From NCBI GenBank assembly GCA_034008185.1, contig CM067086.1, forward strand, positions 16,715,507-16,779,506: a stretch of 64,000 nucleotides of DNA. The letters run 5' to 3'. The notes below the pieces were generated by a model. It did not search any database and was not told the DNA's origin. It was given only the letters and a program-made list of their open reading frames with translations. Made by a program: the position numbers and the translations under genes. This DNA comes from Gorsachius magnificus. Lineage: Eukaryota; Chordata; Aves; Pelecaniformes; Ardeidae. This document shows, piece after piece, positions 1 through 12,044 of the stretch (its first letter is position 1; every line of letters begins with the position of its first letter).

Positions 1-836
1 AAAGAGCATTCTAAGCTATGGAATATATTTATGCAAATATGACAAAATTTTGCAGCTCACTAGGAATTAAAAGCTTAATAAAATCAACGGTAAGGCACTA
101 TCCTGGTTCTACTAATGCCTGTACAATTTTCAGTACAATAGTAGATCTCTGCTGGACAAAAATAGTCTTACTTTCTCTTTCTCCTAAGGTTGAGTCATTT
201 GTGGGCAAACAATAAATTGTCTGTTTGACTTGTTTTGTTTTAGATGTAATAGAGCTCCGTTTTTTAACAAGCCATAGGAATGTCAATCAAAATATTTTAA
301 CTCTAAAATATCTCCAAACATGCTTGTGATTCCAGAAGAAAATTTGCTTGAACCCAACATAATTTTGTGTGTAACTAAAACTTTTACTTCTGAGTTACTG
401 TTAAATTCATTGGTAAAAATGAGGTGGGCATGGTTATAAATGCTGAGCAAGCAAAGCTGGTGTTCAGTGTCGTGTTTTCATTGTTAAAGTAGCCTTGATT
501 CGAGTGGTATGCAGAACTGGCATAGATCAGCAAAGCCATTAGAATCTGTCTTAATCTTTCTGGAATGTTAGAATGTTTGCTTGATTGCTAATTGCTGTAT
601 TTAGACTTCAGTTTGGTAAGGAGCTCTGTGTAGGCAACTCACAGCTGAACTGTGGAGTTTAAAAAGAAAGGAATTGATGTCCTCAGTCCCCATCTCATCA
701 TAGAACTAAATCTTGAATAGGTATTGAAAAATAACTACTGTCTCATTTCTTCAGGTTAGAATTAATGCTTGCGAAAGCTTATTTTCTTTGTGTCTGTTCA
801 TTCTGGTACTTTATGTTTCTTTTTTGGTTTTTTTTT

Positions 837-856
837 GGGGGGGTGGGGGGGGGGGA
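837..856 (+). repeat. G-rich low-complexity run
   Basis: This is a run of about 20 bases that is G apart from a single T, directly after a T-rich stretch. It could form a G-quadruplex, and in the sense orientation it would lie in the CCDC34 intron RNA. Such runs are also common sites of sequencing or assembly length error. Confidence 0.7.
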
Positions 857-2644
857 GAGCCAAGAAAGGACCCATTCTTAGTGGAATGAGATTTTTTATT
901 GAAAATAAAACCAAGAGGTAAAGAGAGGGTAGAATTTATCATTTCATGTTTATATGCTGACTCCCTGTAGATAATGAACAGATTCAGTTAACTTCAGTCA
1001 TTGTTCACCAGTGAGTAAATTTAAAAAAACAACCAGTAACACCCTCACCTCATTCTCCATCCCCCAAACTACATCTTGGAATTATTTGGATTGGGGGACC
1101 TACATGTGCGATGTATTTTGAAATCTCCTCTCCATAGTGGCATCTTTGTGACTTGTGTCTTGTCAAAAGTGTTCTTGCTTAACAAATAAAGTTTTGTGAC
1201 TGTTTGGTTTAGCAGGCTGTAGATGATACAAGACTGTTTACAGACTTGGGTAAATAACAGTTTAAGGAGGAAGATAAAAAGTACTGTTTAATATCTTCAA
1301 AATATTTGGGAATCCCATTTCTGGTTCCCTCCAAGGATTTTTCTCTCTAATCTAAATTCTGATGGATTAATAATGTGATGACAAAACTCTGGCTGGTTAT
1401 AAAGTATGCAAAAAAAAAAAAAAGTGCGAGGGTGAGGTCATAGACATTCAGAGTTGATCACTCATTCATACTTTCTTTTGTAGTGTTTCCTTTGAAGACC
1501 ACCACTATTCAGAATTTGTCCAATATGGTTCAATTCCAAGTTCCTTCACAGTGTGAACAGGCCCTGGTTCTACTGCCTGATAACTTACTGTGTTCTACTC
1601 AGTGGAAGTTTCTGGAGATGCTAGTGAAAAGCTTCTCTTCTGTTTTGGAAACTATGTAAGCTGCTGTCTGAAGTCAGTTTGGTTTTTTTACCCTCATTTG
1701 CTCTTGAATTAATTAATTCAAGACATATGTAGCCTTCTTCCAGGAAGAAGATTGTACCCTTACAACCTCATCTCCCAGCAATGAGGTGCAGTATGGGAGA
1801 ATTCCTTACTAGAGTTTGGTTTATAAAACCTTTGTCTTTCCAGACTCCCTGTCTTCCTTATTTTGTGTCCTCTAACTGGTATTTCTCTAAAGAACTGAGG
1901 ATGGTTTTGACATTTATGTAGTATCACATGAAATGTTGTTATCTTAATGTAAACAGGGACCCAGCCCCTGTCTTTATAGCTTGTAAGCGTAATTTGGGTT
2001 TGACTTGCCCACATATCAAGATTGCTGTGTTTATAAGACTGTATCTGAAGAACCCCAGTTATATATGACTGACTTCCTAATGTTTTGCCATAGAATAGGA
2101 AGCTTGTTGTTGACAGTAGCAAGTTTTTTTCTTTTCCTCTTTTACATGAACTTTTGAACCCGAGATGCGGAGTCTCTTTTATTCCTATCAACAGCTATGG
2201 GATTGAACACTTAAGTAAGGTATATGTTATTGCTGAATTACTGATTAATTGCCTTCAAATCAAAGTACCAAAGGCTTTGAGAAATGCATTGTGGATGCAT
2301 AAACTGTGAAGTGTCTGTAAACTGATGTGGCTGTTTCATTCTTCAGAACATTGTCATGACAGTCAGAACTTAGGAATTAATGCTGAATAAAATACTAGGA
2401 TTAAAGGTCAGGCCTGATGACAACAGCTTTTTGATTAAATATTTAAAAAATTAACACTGATGCAGTGTACTCCACCCTCTTTGCTCTGTTTGATATGGTA
2501 TCTTCCAATCATTTAATCCACGTTTATTGACTCAGCAAAGCTACTTCATTCTTATAATGCCAACAGAATATGAACTTAGAAAGATCTAGACTATTCAATT
2601 AATGTATATGCATATGTGTACATATAAAAATTCATATTGTATAT

Positions 2645-3076
2645 TGTTGTGGGTTAGCCTGGGTAGGCAGCTAAACCCCACACAGCTGCTCACTCACACC
2701 CTCACAATGGGATGGGGGAGAGAATTGGAAGGGTCAAAGTGAGAAAAACTCTTGGGTTGAGATAAAGACAGGTTAATAGGAAAAGCAAAAGCCGTGCGCA
2801 CAAGCAAAGCATAATAAGGAATTAATTCCCTCCTTCCCATCGGCAGGCAGGTGTTCAGCCATCTCCAGGAAAGCAGGGTTTCATCCCCCGTAACAGTTAC
2901 TTGGGAAAAAAATGCCTTAACTCCTAATGTCCCTCCCCTTCCTCCTTTCCCCCAGCTTTTATTGCTGAGCAATGCATCATATGTCAGTTGGGGTAGCTCT
3001 CCCAACTTCTTGTGCACCCCTGACCTACTCGCTGTTGGGGCAGAGTGAGAAACGGAAAAGGCCTTGAAGCTGTGTC
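2645..3076 (-). mobile_element. solo LTR fragment of an avian endogenous retrovirus, antisense to CCDC34
   Basis: The left ~120 bases (reading TGTTGTGGGTTAGCC, then the blocks GAGAGAATTGGAA and TTGAGATAAAGACAG) match the reverse-complemented 3' end of the LTRs at 30049-30588 and 56011-56558. The middle differs from those two copies, so this belongs to a related subfamily. The U3 start is missing: similarity fades near 3076, after the GCCTTGA block that corresponds to AAGTCAAGGAC in the full copies. No internal retroviral genes flank it. The family looks ERVL-like to me, but that is from memory. It is an old insertion in the intron, opposite to the gene's direction. Confidence 0.75.
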
Positions 3077-4319
3077 ATACTTGAAGTCGTGCTTGCTGAT
3101 GCTGTCTTTCATCCAATGAATCGTTAATTATTTTGTGAGGAGTGGTACTGCTTCAGCACAAGGGTGGAGAATCCTGTCATCCCAGCCTGCAGCCTGTCGT
3201 TTTTACATATCTAAACTTTTTTTTGTAACTCTTTGTTTAATTTCTTAAGTTTGGGGGGTTTTCTGCATATTGTGGGTTTTTCAGTGTCTAGACTTGGCAT
3301 ACTTTACAAAACACAGTGTTTAACACAGTGTTGATGTGTCTTTACACAAAACTTCTGTGAGGTTGTACATGGCCAGTGCCATGGGTATTGTGTCCAGACT
3401 TACCTTTGGATTTCTCTAAGTAGAATGAACTAATTTCTCATGGTTAGTATTAGAATGAGTTTTAGACTGTGGAGGAGGAATTCAGGGTGGCAGATGATTA
3501 AAATACGAGTACTCATGTATTTCAGCAGCATTCGTGGAGTCAGTTCTTCTGAAGACCCCAGGAGTGTTCAGGGACTAAGTACACTAGACTTTCTGCTTGT
3601 CGCATATATTGACTACCCATGTGAAGGAACACGGTTTGGGAGAAAGATCCATGTATGTAACCATCTTACAGTTCTCCACCAGCTAGACTGCAGTGGGGTC
3701 TGCGTTGACTTTGTGTGAACTTGAGCAATAAATTGTTGTAAACCTGCCTGCCAATAGACACTACAGCTCAGTGTTGTTTCACTGACCTCCTTTCTAGCCT
3801 CTTGTCCTTTTCACATGCCAATTCTGGAGAGATTAAAGAAGTATTTCTGTGGGATAGGCTTGGTGACTGAGCTGTGTAGTAGGGCTAAATGGAAAAGATG
3901 ATAACAATTGGCTGAACAGTCCAGATTTCTGAGCCTGTTAAATGTGATTGACGTTCAGGATTGTTATGAGGATAAATGAGGAAATTTGGGTGTGTGTTCT
4001 GATGTTGGCAGTGTGGACTTTTTCTATATTGTGCCATCAGTCAGCATAAAATTATTCTAGAATATGGTAGCTAAGATGTCACAGCAAACAGCTGTGAAAT
4101 AGAACCATCAGTTGTGTATGAAAAGAAAAATGTCACATTCTGCAGACCAGAAAATAGGAAAGGATTGTTGTGAGAAGTATCTTAAAAATATAAACCATAA
4201 TGTTAATTTCTGGAAATATTTCTGTTCAGTGACACTAAATAGAAAATGTGGAACAGAAAGCAGCTCTGCACTTGACCCTTTCCAGCCTCTCATTAGATCA
4301 TTGATACGAAAATACAGAA

Positions 4320-4342
4320 TTTTTTTTTTTTTTTTTTTTTTT
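4320..4342 (+). repeat. poly(T) tract, 23 bases
   Basis: This is an uninterrupted run of 23 T (poly(A) on the minus strand). No SINE or processed-gene body is recognisable to its right on the minus-strand reading, so it is called only as low complexity. Confidence 0.8.
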
Positions 4343-7300
4343 CCAGTTGGATATAGTGTCTCTGTTTCAATGGCAATCAGGCTGTTTTCTGCCTGGAAAA
4401 TCATTTAATATTTCTACCTTCTGTCAGGAAGAAAGTGGGATGATTCTTCAAATTTTAAATTCCTTGGACAATTCGCCACATATACATAGGTCTGATTTTT
4501 CTTGAAAAGTTAGCAGCTCTGCTGATGAGACACTGGTTTGGTACTGACTCAGTGAGACATATGCTGCCTACTGAGTCACCATTGCTGCTTTGTGGGCTGG
4601 CTGGGTTTGTTTTAGGTGGGGGATTTCCAAGTACTGACCTAGCCCAGGCTTCATTAGGTTCCGAGGCTTGATAGGATCACAGCCCAGAGCGGTGAACCCG
4701 CAGGTCAGATTTGTATCCTTTCTCCTTAATAGTGTGCTTGGGTGGGGTGGCAGGAGAACAAGCCTTTCTTGCAATGAGTAATTGGATGTTTTACAATCAA
4801 TACCTTAATTTATGTAATACCTGTAATCATATTTTGAAGTGTATGTAAATTTGCTAGTGGTTTAGAGAATAGATCATGTCTGGTTTGAACACAAGATCAA
4901 AGAGAATTTTTAAAACCTAATCTGACAACACGAAGCATAAACAAATTATGTAATTTTCTTCCCCCCATATATGTGTGGAAGGAGAGTGAAGGGAGGATTG
5001 AAGAACATGTACATTGATATGCACATTCCTAGCATTTTTTATAGACTTGTATAAGGGAAAGTAATGAGGATGGGAGGAAGCTGGGAAGGCCAGGGTGACA
5101 GGAGCTTGACATGAAGCAGGTTATTAAAGCAGCTGGGAATGTCGTGTACACTAACTTTATGAACGAAAAGCTGTTCTGTGCACGAGAGAAAGAGGAAGCG
5201 TTTCTGATTTGTCTGCAGAATAATTTCTAGGCAGCTGCAAAGTCTGCAGTTCTGCATGGACTCTCCCTGTCTTAAGGATGTCTCACTGGAAGTAAAACTT
5301 AGCAATAGTTGTGGCTTTCATGGTAGTGTGCATGGACCTAATTTAACTTTGGGTCAGCCTAGATAGTGGCTAAACTAATCTGAAGTATTGTAATTAAAGA
5401 TACATAATTTAAGAAGCTTCTCTGCCTTTTAATTACAATCTTTAGAAAGGTTTTTAGTCTATTTTCTGCCTATGATTGTTGTCCACTATTGAACAATTCC
5501 CCTAGCTGTGGAAGGGCCCCTTTTTTTTCATTTTCGTCTATATTTATTCTCATGCTTTTTATGTCAGACTCTTAGTTAAAGACTGTAGCTTTGAAAGATC
5601 CTTATTTTTATAACTTACTTCCATGTAGAATAGAGATAAGCCAGCAAACAACAAAAGATACAAAATCTTTGTAAGCCTTCTTCACCAGTGGTTTTAACTC
5701 ACTGTTTTAGCATGTATCTCTCATCTACATCAATGCTTTTTATGTGTCCCAGACTATTGTTGTCTTGAAACAGGAGTTGTTGAGAGATACATGTGGGGAA
5801 TATTTGGTAATGAAGGGACAGAGAAGCTCTGAATAAAAGAGATTAAGATGAATTTTAGTCAGAGGAGGAGGAAAAGCTTAGGCAATTGGTTATTTGTTTT
5901 TTCAGGCAGGTGGTACTTAGGATCTAAATAATTTGCTAAAAATAGATTATTTTTCCTTTTTAACTTATTTAAGCATGGAAGGGTTTGTTTCATGTTAAGA
6001 AAGATCTTGTTTTCATTTTGCACTAGTACAAAAACATTTCAGAATCTCAGCTTTTTTTTCTTTCTCCAGAATGAAATTCTTTTTTTCATTGGTCTTTGTT
6101 GTAATTAATAATTTTATCACATGTACAGGCCTTACAAACAGTGTTGTGAAATCACATTAATAAAACTTCCATTATTTTGTAGTTCTATGGAATTTTACAT
6201 TCCAGAATTTGCATTGAAATTGGAGTGTATTCATAGCTGACCATTTTCCCTACACTGCAGAACAGATTCAGCTGATGTTCACTAGAATGTTTTAGAAGTG
6301 GGGGAAAAAAAAAAAAGACCAAGGAGAAAAGATAGTTAATAGCTATTTGTTCTGTGAAATTGTGTGCAAAGTGTACACAAATAACTCTTTGTCATAAGAT
6401 CAGAATATTTGACAAGAGTACACCAAAACAGTGGTGCTGAAAGTATCATCATGGTTTAGGTGAAGAAACATCCACCTCAGAGATTGTGGTAAATACAGTT
6501 AATAAGGCATAGCTTGTAAAAGGTGGTGGTGGTGGGGAACTCCAGAGTTAATATGTAATTTAGCTGCCCATGTTAAAATCATAGTAATGCTTCTAGTGTT
6601 GGCAAACGCAGAGAGGGGCACGCTAACTCAAGCCATTCTGTAAACTGGCTTCTTCTGGTAAGTCTGCAGTATAGCATTAGGACATGCTCAGAAAAAATGA
6701 ATGCCACAAGTAAACGAAGATTAGACTTAGAATTGTTTCTTTATTGAGACAATTTCATGTAGTGTGGGTAAGGATTCAAACGTGAAAGTGTTTATTATGC
6801 AGTATTATGTCTTACAGAAAAATGGCAAATGCTTTAACCTGAAAGCAATGCATTTTCTCTTTATTGGCCCTGGTTTTGCACCTTGTAATCTCATCCAATA
6901 AATGGCAGAAATTAGTTAATGTTTTGCAGGGCAATATAAACTGAAGTTTTTATTCCGTATGATGCTACTACATTGGATTACTGGTAAATTTTGGTGTGGA
7001 GGACAAGGATTGAACCTGCAGATATCGTGTTTAGACCAGACTGAGAAAATTGTGCTGGTCCCCAGCTCCAGTATTATAGCTTCTGCTTTTTTATGCGTAA
7101 CCGGGTTTTCCAAAAGTGCAATGAATCTAGAAAAAAAAGCAGGGGGAAGGGCCCATGGAGGAGCAAGGCAGAGCTCTAGCTTTCTGCCTTTTCCTGCTTA
7201 TAAGAGGTAAAATAGGAAGGGAGGTATATTCCTGCTCTTCTTGCAAATGTGTTTTTCCTCTTTTCCATAATGAAGACAGACCCAGTTCATTACACTTTGC

Positions 7301-8059
7301 AGCTGTAGTTCTAGGCATCTGACATCTGTACTGCCAACTATAATAATTCTGAGTCAGCAGAAGTTCCTGCTAAACTACACATCTCCTTTGTTCAAGAGGA
7401 GTACGCAGGGGAGCATACAAGAAAAAGATTTCTTAAAAGAAAACCAACATTTTTATTCAGCAGTTCTTTTCTATGAAACGGAAGCTGCTTGATCTCCAGT
7501 GTTCTGCCTCTCCTCCAAGTCGTGCACAGCTTGTCTGGTGAAGATTTTTGCCTCTGCATGTATATGCAGAGCTAAGCAGAAGTATTACTGGATCAGTAGA
7601 ATCCCAGACATTTCATAAAGCTTACTGGGAAGGGAAGTGAGAGCTATTGTTAGTGTTCAAATGAAAATACCTCCCTCTCCAGATGAAGATAAGGCCACCA
7701 ATTTGTGTTTGTTAGCTTAGAGAATGGTCTCCAAAACATTGTTGTGTACCATTAGATACACACACACCGAAAAGACGTAGAAGTGAATGACACCTCTCTG
7801 TGTACTGTATCTTCCAAATTATACAGTTAAAAATTTCACTTCACACTCAGTTACCACTTTTTGCCTGCTCTAGAATGTGTTTTCTTGTTTTCCATTTCAT
7901 TGTTTGAAGAAGAGAAATGTGTAGATTGATTCATAGAAGTCCATATGAGAATAAGGAATATAAAAAATGTAGAGAATACCACAAAACATGAACTGGATTC
8001 TTATGTGGACTTCTTATTTTCATATCAACTTATGCTTAAGTGTGCTGAACAATATGCAT

Positions 8060-8097
8060 ATCTCAATGACTCTTAGAAATCTCAATGACTCTTAGAA
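8060..8097 (+). repeat. 19-bp perfect tandem duplication
   Basis: The 19-mer ATCTCAATGACTCTTAGAA occurs twice, head to tail, at 8060-8078 and 8079-8097, with no mismatch. It lies about 430 bp upstream of a CCDC34 coding exon, inside the intron. The perfect identity suggests a recent local duplication. Confidence 0.9.
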
Positions 8098-8522
8098 GGG
8101 GGCAGTTTGCCTGACTTCCATTAGGAACTGTGGTTTGCTCTGGATTCACTGAATAAAACTAACACACCGTTGTCAAGAATTGCAACATATATTTCGTTCC
8201 CAGAAATGTTGAGAAGTGTCCAAAGTGTTTTAAAAAAATGTCTGAACAGATAAAACAGTAGTAAGCATAATAGCATAAGGAGTGCTGAAAGTAAATTATT
8301 TATCATGTTTTCTGACAAGTTTGTATGTTTAAAACTATTTTATCTGGAAACTAGTGATGAATAGGTTCTGTCTTCAAGGAGCTTGCGATAGGATTTTTTT
8401 TTCAGGGTTATAATAATTTTATTTGTAATTATGTAATAAAATTAACTGTATCCCTCAAAAGAATTGCCCACTGAAATATACTGAAAAGTTTCTATTCTGT
8501 TTCTTTGATCTGTTTCATGTAG

Positions 8523-8681
8523 GAAAGAAGGGAAAGGGAACGAAAGCTGAGCAAAGAAATGGCAGAAAAAGCCACAAAGGAACTAGAAAAAATGCAGTTA
8601 CAAGAAAAAGCTGAAGTAAAGTATAAAGAATGGTTAAAGAAGAAGAGAGCTGAAGAGGCAGAAAAGAAGAAGAAAGAGAAG
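8523..8681 (+). CDS. CCDC34: CCDC34 internal coding exon (antepenultimate)
   Basis: This exon has 159 bp, 53 codons, phase 0 at both ends, between an AG at 8521-8522 and a donor AAG|GTATTA. It encodes a highly charged alpha-helical stretch dominated by K, E and R. Residues 35-38 read KEWL within KYKEWLKKKRAEE, the repeated signature of the CCDC34 C-terminal domain (Pfam CCDC34, formerly DUF4207). The same motif recurs 40 residues later in the next exon. Together with the last exon the match to vertebrate CCDC34 is clear. CCDC34 is a coiled-coil protein; published mouse and human genetics link it to sperm flagellum formation, which is knowledge of the family, not something visible here. The gene is partial: its N-terminal exons lie left of the window. 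Human CCDC34 is about 373 residues, so the three exons here cover a little under half. Confidence 0.93.
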
Positions 8682-9788
8682 GTATTAGTCAACTAATCAT
8701 TTATTTGGGTGGTGTTACCTAATCTGTAACTTACATTAAATATATTGGTTGATTGAATTGATTACAATTTATCAAATGGCAGTGTTGTACATGAAAAAAA
8801 GCTTTCAAGAGTTGTAATGTCGGTGCATTGATGACATTGAGGTATGGTCAGCAAAGCAAGATGCATATTAATATGTTTTTGTTGATAGTCTTTGCAAACC
8901 CACTGCAAGTGTGATATGATAAGGGAAAGAGAAATGCAAACCACACAGTGTACCTTTATTACTCAGTCCTTTGCAGGGTGACCCAGGCAGAAAATAGGCT
9001 GCGTTCTGGACATTTTTCTTCCAGCACCACTATTACCATTATATTATTATACTTGCACGTATTTCAAATTAAAAGTAATTTTCTTCATATCTGTCTGTAC
9101 TAATCTGATGCTAGGAGTTCTAATTTTAATGTTATTTCATATTAATTAATCACCTATGTATTTTTATAGTGAGCTGCAGAAGACCTGCAAGAAAATTTAA
9201 GTCATCAGACAGATTTAAATCACGTGCATTCTTTTAGTCATGTCTTCATTGTGTAGGTTCTTGTAAGCCAGGCTCACAGGATCAATTAAACAGTTTAAAT
9301 CCAAATGCTATGGCTAAACATACTGGTTTTACTCTTACTTCTGATTAATGGTTCCCCAAGCTCGCTCCAGGTTTGGAGGCAACTCAGTCATGGCTGATAC
9401 AGGGCTGTACGCATATTGGTAAATGAGAAGAGTGGATGGCTGTCCCAGGTGCAATAGCCTCTTTAGGCTAACTGCAGCACAGTAGGCCCTGGTCATCTGC
9501 CCATTATGTTCAGAATATGTTGTACATGTAGTCTTCCAAAAGGTTTCTGAGAGCTTTTTCTCAGAGAAACACTGGATTAATACGGATGTTGATTTTTTTT
9601 TTTCCAGACTTAAAGAAAAAATAAAAGCAACTTTTCTATTGTCAGGAAAATGTATTTGTATTTGAAAAGATATTAGAAATATATTCAGCAGTCTTGGAAT
9701 CCACAAAAGAACTATTGACCATACTGTGTATGTTGTACAGGGCTTTGTCTATAAGCATCTTAGATTTTTTTTTTTTTATTATTTTTAG
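8682..9788 (+). other. CCDC34: CCDC34 intron, 1107 bp
   Basis: This GT-AG intron lies between two phase-0 exon boundaries. The acceptor side has a long T-rich tract (about 9763-9779) before TTTTTAG at 9787-9788. I see no repeat element, RNA gene or cryptic coding exon inside it. Confidence 0.9.
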
Positions 9789-9930
9789 GAAAAAGAAAAA
9801 GAAAGGGAAGCTGAGCTACAGGAGAAGAAAACAAGATCAGAGAAGATCTTTAAGGAATGGCTACAAAACGCTAGAAATAAACCACGCCCTGTTTTAAATG
9901 GTTATGGCTTCCCACATGGGAAATCCACAG
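9789..9930 (+). CDS. CCDC34: CCDC34 penultimate coding exon
   Basis: This exon has 142 bp: 47 full codons plus one base, so the next intron is phase 1. It starts in the same K/E-rich coiled coil as the preceding exon (EKEKEREAELQEKK), then gives the second KEWL motif at exon residues 22-25 (FKEWLQNARNKPRP). There the helix ends and a Pro/Gly-containing segment begins (GYGFPHGKST). The order coiled coil, EWL, A-x-x-KPRP, then a GYG-like segment matches the human protein as I remember it. The donor is ACAG|GTTTGT, and the split Gly codon is completed by GG at the start of the last exon. Confidence 0.94.
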
Positions 9931-11433
9931 GTTTGTATTTCTACTACACATATGTTGTGACTTAGGTTTGTGGTTCCTTTCCTCTAGTCTTTTAACGTAA
10001 AATGAAGCCTGTTTAAGATTCTCATCCAGTATTTAATTTTGGCAAATAGGAATGAATATTTCATATGGTGTAAGTCAGAGATAGTTTTACTCTGAGACCC
10101 TTTGTGCATTTTTTGTACCCCTTCCTGTTACTTGGCAGGAAAATGATACTATTTGAGAGAATAACGTGGCATACCAAATTATACCTGATTTTGGTCTCAT
10201 TTTCCTTATTAGGCATGGGAATCACTACAACCAATTACTGGTTCCTGTGAAGCAAATCAGTTATCCTTGTAAAGTTAGTGTTTGTGTTACAGAAGGTGTG
10301 TGCCACCTTATCACACCTGAATCCCCCTTAGAAAAGAGGTGGCTTTTTGAGACACAGAGATTAATAAGAGGCTGATATAAATCCTGTCTGAAAAAGGCGA
10401 CGTGGAAATCAAACTATGTTCTGATTTTTTTTCCATTTAGCTTTACACCTGCATCTTACCTTCTTGGCTTCTGTAATCCTATTCCTTTTTTGTTTCAAAG
10501 GTAGTTGGTTGTTTTCTGAGTCTCATTTTATTTTTGAATTTTTTGTCATGTCGTGGTACAAAAGCAGAAGATCAGTAAGAAATAGTATTGCATTTTATGT
10601 TTGAGTGCTTAATTAACTTTTCCTTAAGTGTGTATATATATGTTCTTGCCTTTATTTTTTTTGTAGAATTAAAATTTAAGAAAACGTATAAAGCAGGTGA
10701 ACAACCTTTGCTCACATCTGTTTATAGATGGTGAAACAGTTTGCCTTCATGTTTTGTTTTGGACTTTCATTACTTTCTGACAGCTGCAATCACCTGTTTA
10801 AGTGATTTTTTGAAAAATGTGTCTCAACTCAGTTGTGTTCATGCAATAGAATATTACAGACTTTGTTTTACCCAACCACATGCTATATGAACTGAAATTT
10901 CAGTACAGAAAAATGACTGATAGGGCAATATGTTCCTTCTGTTGCATTTTAGGTTTTCTTATACTGCTTTATGGGACCTGGGTTATTAATTGCAGGTTAT
11001 TGAGTATATGTGGATAATTAGTGTATGTTTCTCCTCAGTAAAATGAAGAGTAACAGTTAAGCAAAGATGGAAAAATATGTGAGCTTTGCATATGTGGTGA
11101 CAGGAAGTTTTTTTTATAAATGCAAAGTTGCCAATTCATAGAGATTTACAGCTTTTAAGTATACAAAGGACTGAGCATTCTGAAGGTTATACATCATTTG
11201 ACCTGTTTCTTATGTTAAACAGTGATGAAGGATATGCCATGTATTGGTAAAAAGAAAAAAAGGTGGAAGATTTATTATTTTGAGTCATTTAAATTGTGAT
11301 GTGCCTATGCTGTCATCCTCTGAAGATGCTGTTGTGTATTTGTTAGTCCAGATGATTATTATCACTGCTTGCATTGTGGAGCTTGTAGTGTAAATATTCC
11401 TTTTTAGTTATGTGTATTTTCTAAATGTTTTAG
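9931..11433 (+). other. CCDC34: CCDC34 intron, 1503 bp
   Basis: This phase-1 GT-AG intron has its acceptor TTTTAG at 11428-11433. It is AT-rich, and I see no element or extra exon in it. Short open frames inside (for example 10166-10375) lack homology and splice-site support. Confidence 0.9.
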
Positions 11434-11648
11434 GGTGTGTTGATGGAAATTCTTATCCAGCTCCAGCATATTGTAACCCCATTCCTTGGAAACCTGTACA
11501 TGTGCCTCCTCCAAAGGAAGACAGTGTTCTTACCACAAAGAAGAGTAAGAGACCTGTATCTTGTCAGTCACATGCGTCTTCACGTATGGTAATTTATAAG
11601 CCCAAGAACAACCCTTGTATTGGATCCTTGTGCAGAAAGCAGTTATAG
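11434..11648 (+). CDS. CCDC34: CCDC34 terminal coding exon with stop codon
   Basis: This exon completes a split glycine codon and runs 70 further codons to TAG at 11646-11648. The conserved heart is GNSYPAPAYCNPIPWKP followed by a PPPKE motif, then a basic KKSKRPV stretch and the C-terminal ending NPCIGSLCRKQL. These are the diagnostic features of the vertebrate CCDC34 C-terminus, including the last Gly-x-Leu-Cys-Arg block. The reading frame is intact and the spacing agrees with the mammalian protein, so the gene appears functional here. In mammals CCDC34 lies beside LGR4 (upstream, same strand) and faces BBOX1; neither neighbour is visible in this window. Confidence 0.95.
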
Positions 11649-11920
11649 TACAGAAAACAAAACTAATCTTATGATCTTGAGTTAACTGGGCCATAAATAT
11701 GAAGTTAGATGTCGTTATATGTCCAAAACAGGCTGGGGTTTTTTTTTAATTTTTGTGAACAGGTTTTATATTTATAGCTAACTGTCCAATCAGCTTTTTA
11801 TATGTTTTTTATATGTTGCATTTTAGGGGTTTTTTTTAAAAAAAGAAAAAGTACTATTTAGTTTATTGTAATGGGGCTGTACCTCAATACCAATAAAGCA
11901 CACAGGATTGTTTCTTCCTT
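11649..11920 (+). other. CCDC34: CCDC34 3' untranslated region
   Basis: This is the non-coding sequence after the TAG stop, up to about 20 bases past the AATAAA signal. It contains several T-runs and a short A-run. The cleavage point is an estimate from the usual 10-30 base spacing and could be off by about 15 bases. Alternative, longer 3' ends cannot be excluded. Confidence 0.7.
11892..11897 (+). promoter_or_regulatory. CCDC34: AATAAA polyadenylation signal of CCDC34
   Basis: This is the canonical hexamer 244 bases after the stop codon. CA dinucleotides lie 4-7 bases beyond it, and a T/GT-rich downstream stretch (about 11910-11940) follows. It is the first canonical signal after the stop. 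Confidence 0.8.
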
Positions 11921-12044
11921 TCCTCCTCTTTTGTTGTTGAAGGAGTTCTTTTGTGTATGTGAGTATTCTTTTGGGCAACAGTATTACTGGGTTATTTTAA
12001 AGATGCTAATTGTAACCAACTTTAATACAATTCTTGGCTTAATG

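Larger units (their letters stand above)
1..8522 (+). other. CCDC34: CCDC34 intron (3' part), no coding exon seen
   Basis: This is the stretch upstream of the first recognisable CCDC34 exon. It ends in a pyrimidine-containing acceptor with AG at 8521-8522. I searched it for the earlier charged coiled-coil exons of the family (K/E-rich runs with a KEW motif between splice sites) and found none, so the intron is at least 8.5 kb and its start lies outside the window. It holds an antisense LTR fragment (2645-3076), a G-run (837-856), a T23 tract (4320-4342) and a 19-bp tandem duplication (8060-8097). The rest is AT-rich sequence without recognisable content. The intron assignment is an inference from the exon structure downstream. 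Confidence 0.75.

Noticed and set aside
1760..2191. 143-codon open frame on the minus strand
   Set aside because: It lies inside the CCDC34 intron and has no recognisable domain, no conserved motif and ordinary AT-rich composition. The length is reachable by chance in 64 kb read in six frames.
8492..8692. 66-codon open frame on the minus strand, rich in Ser and Phe
   Set aside because: It is the antisense shadow of the K/E-rich CCDC34 exon at 8523-8681.
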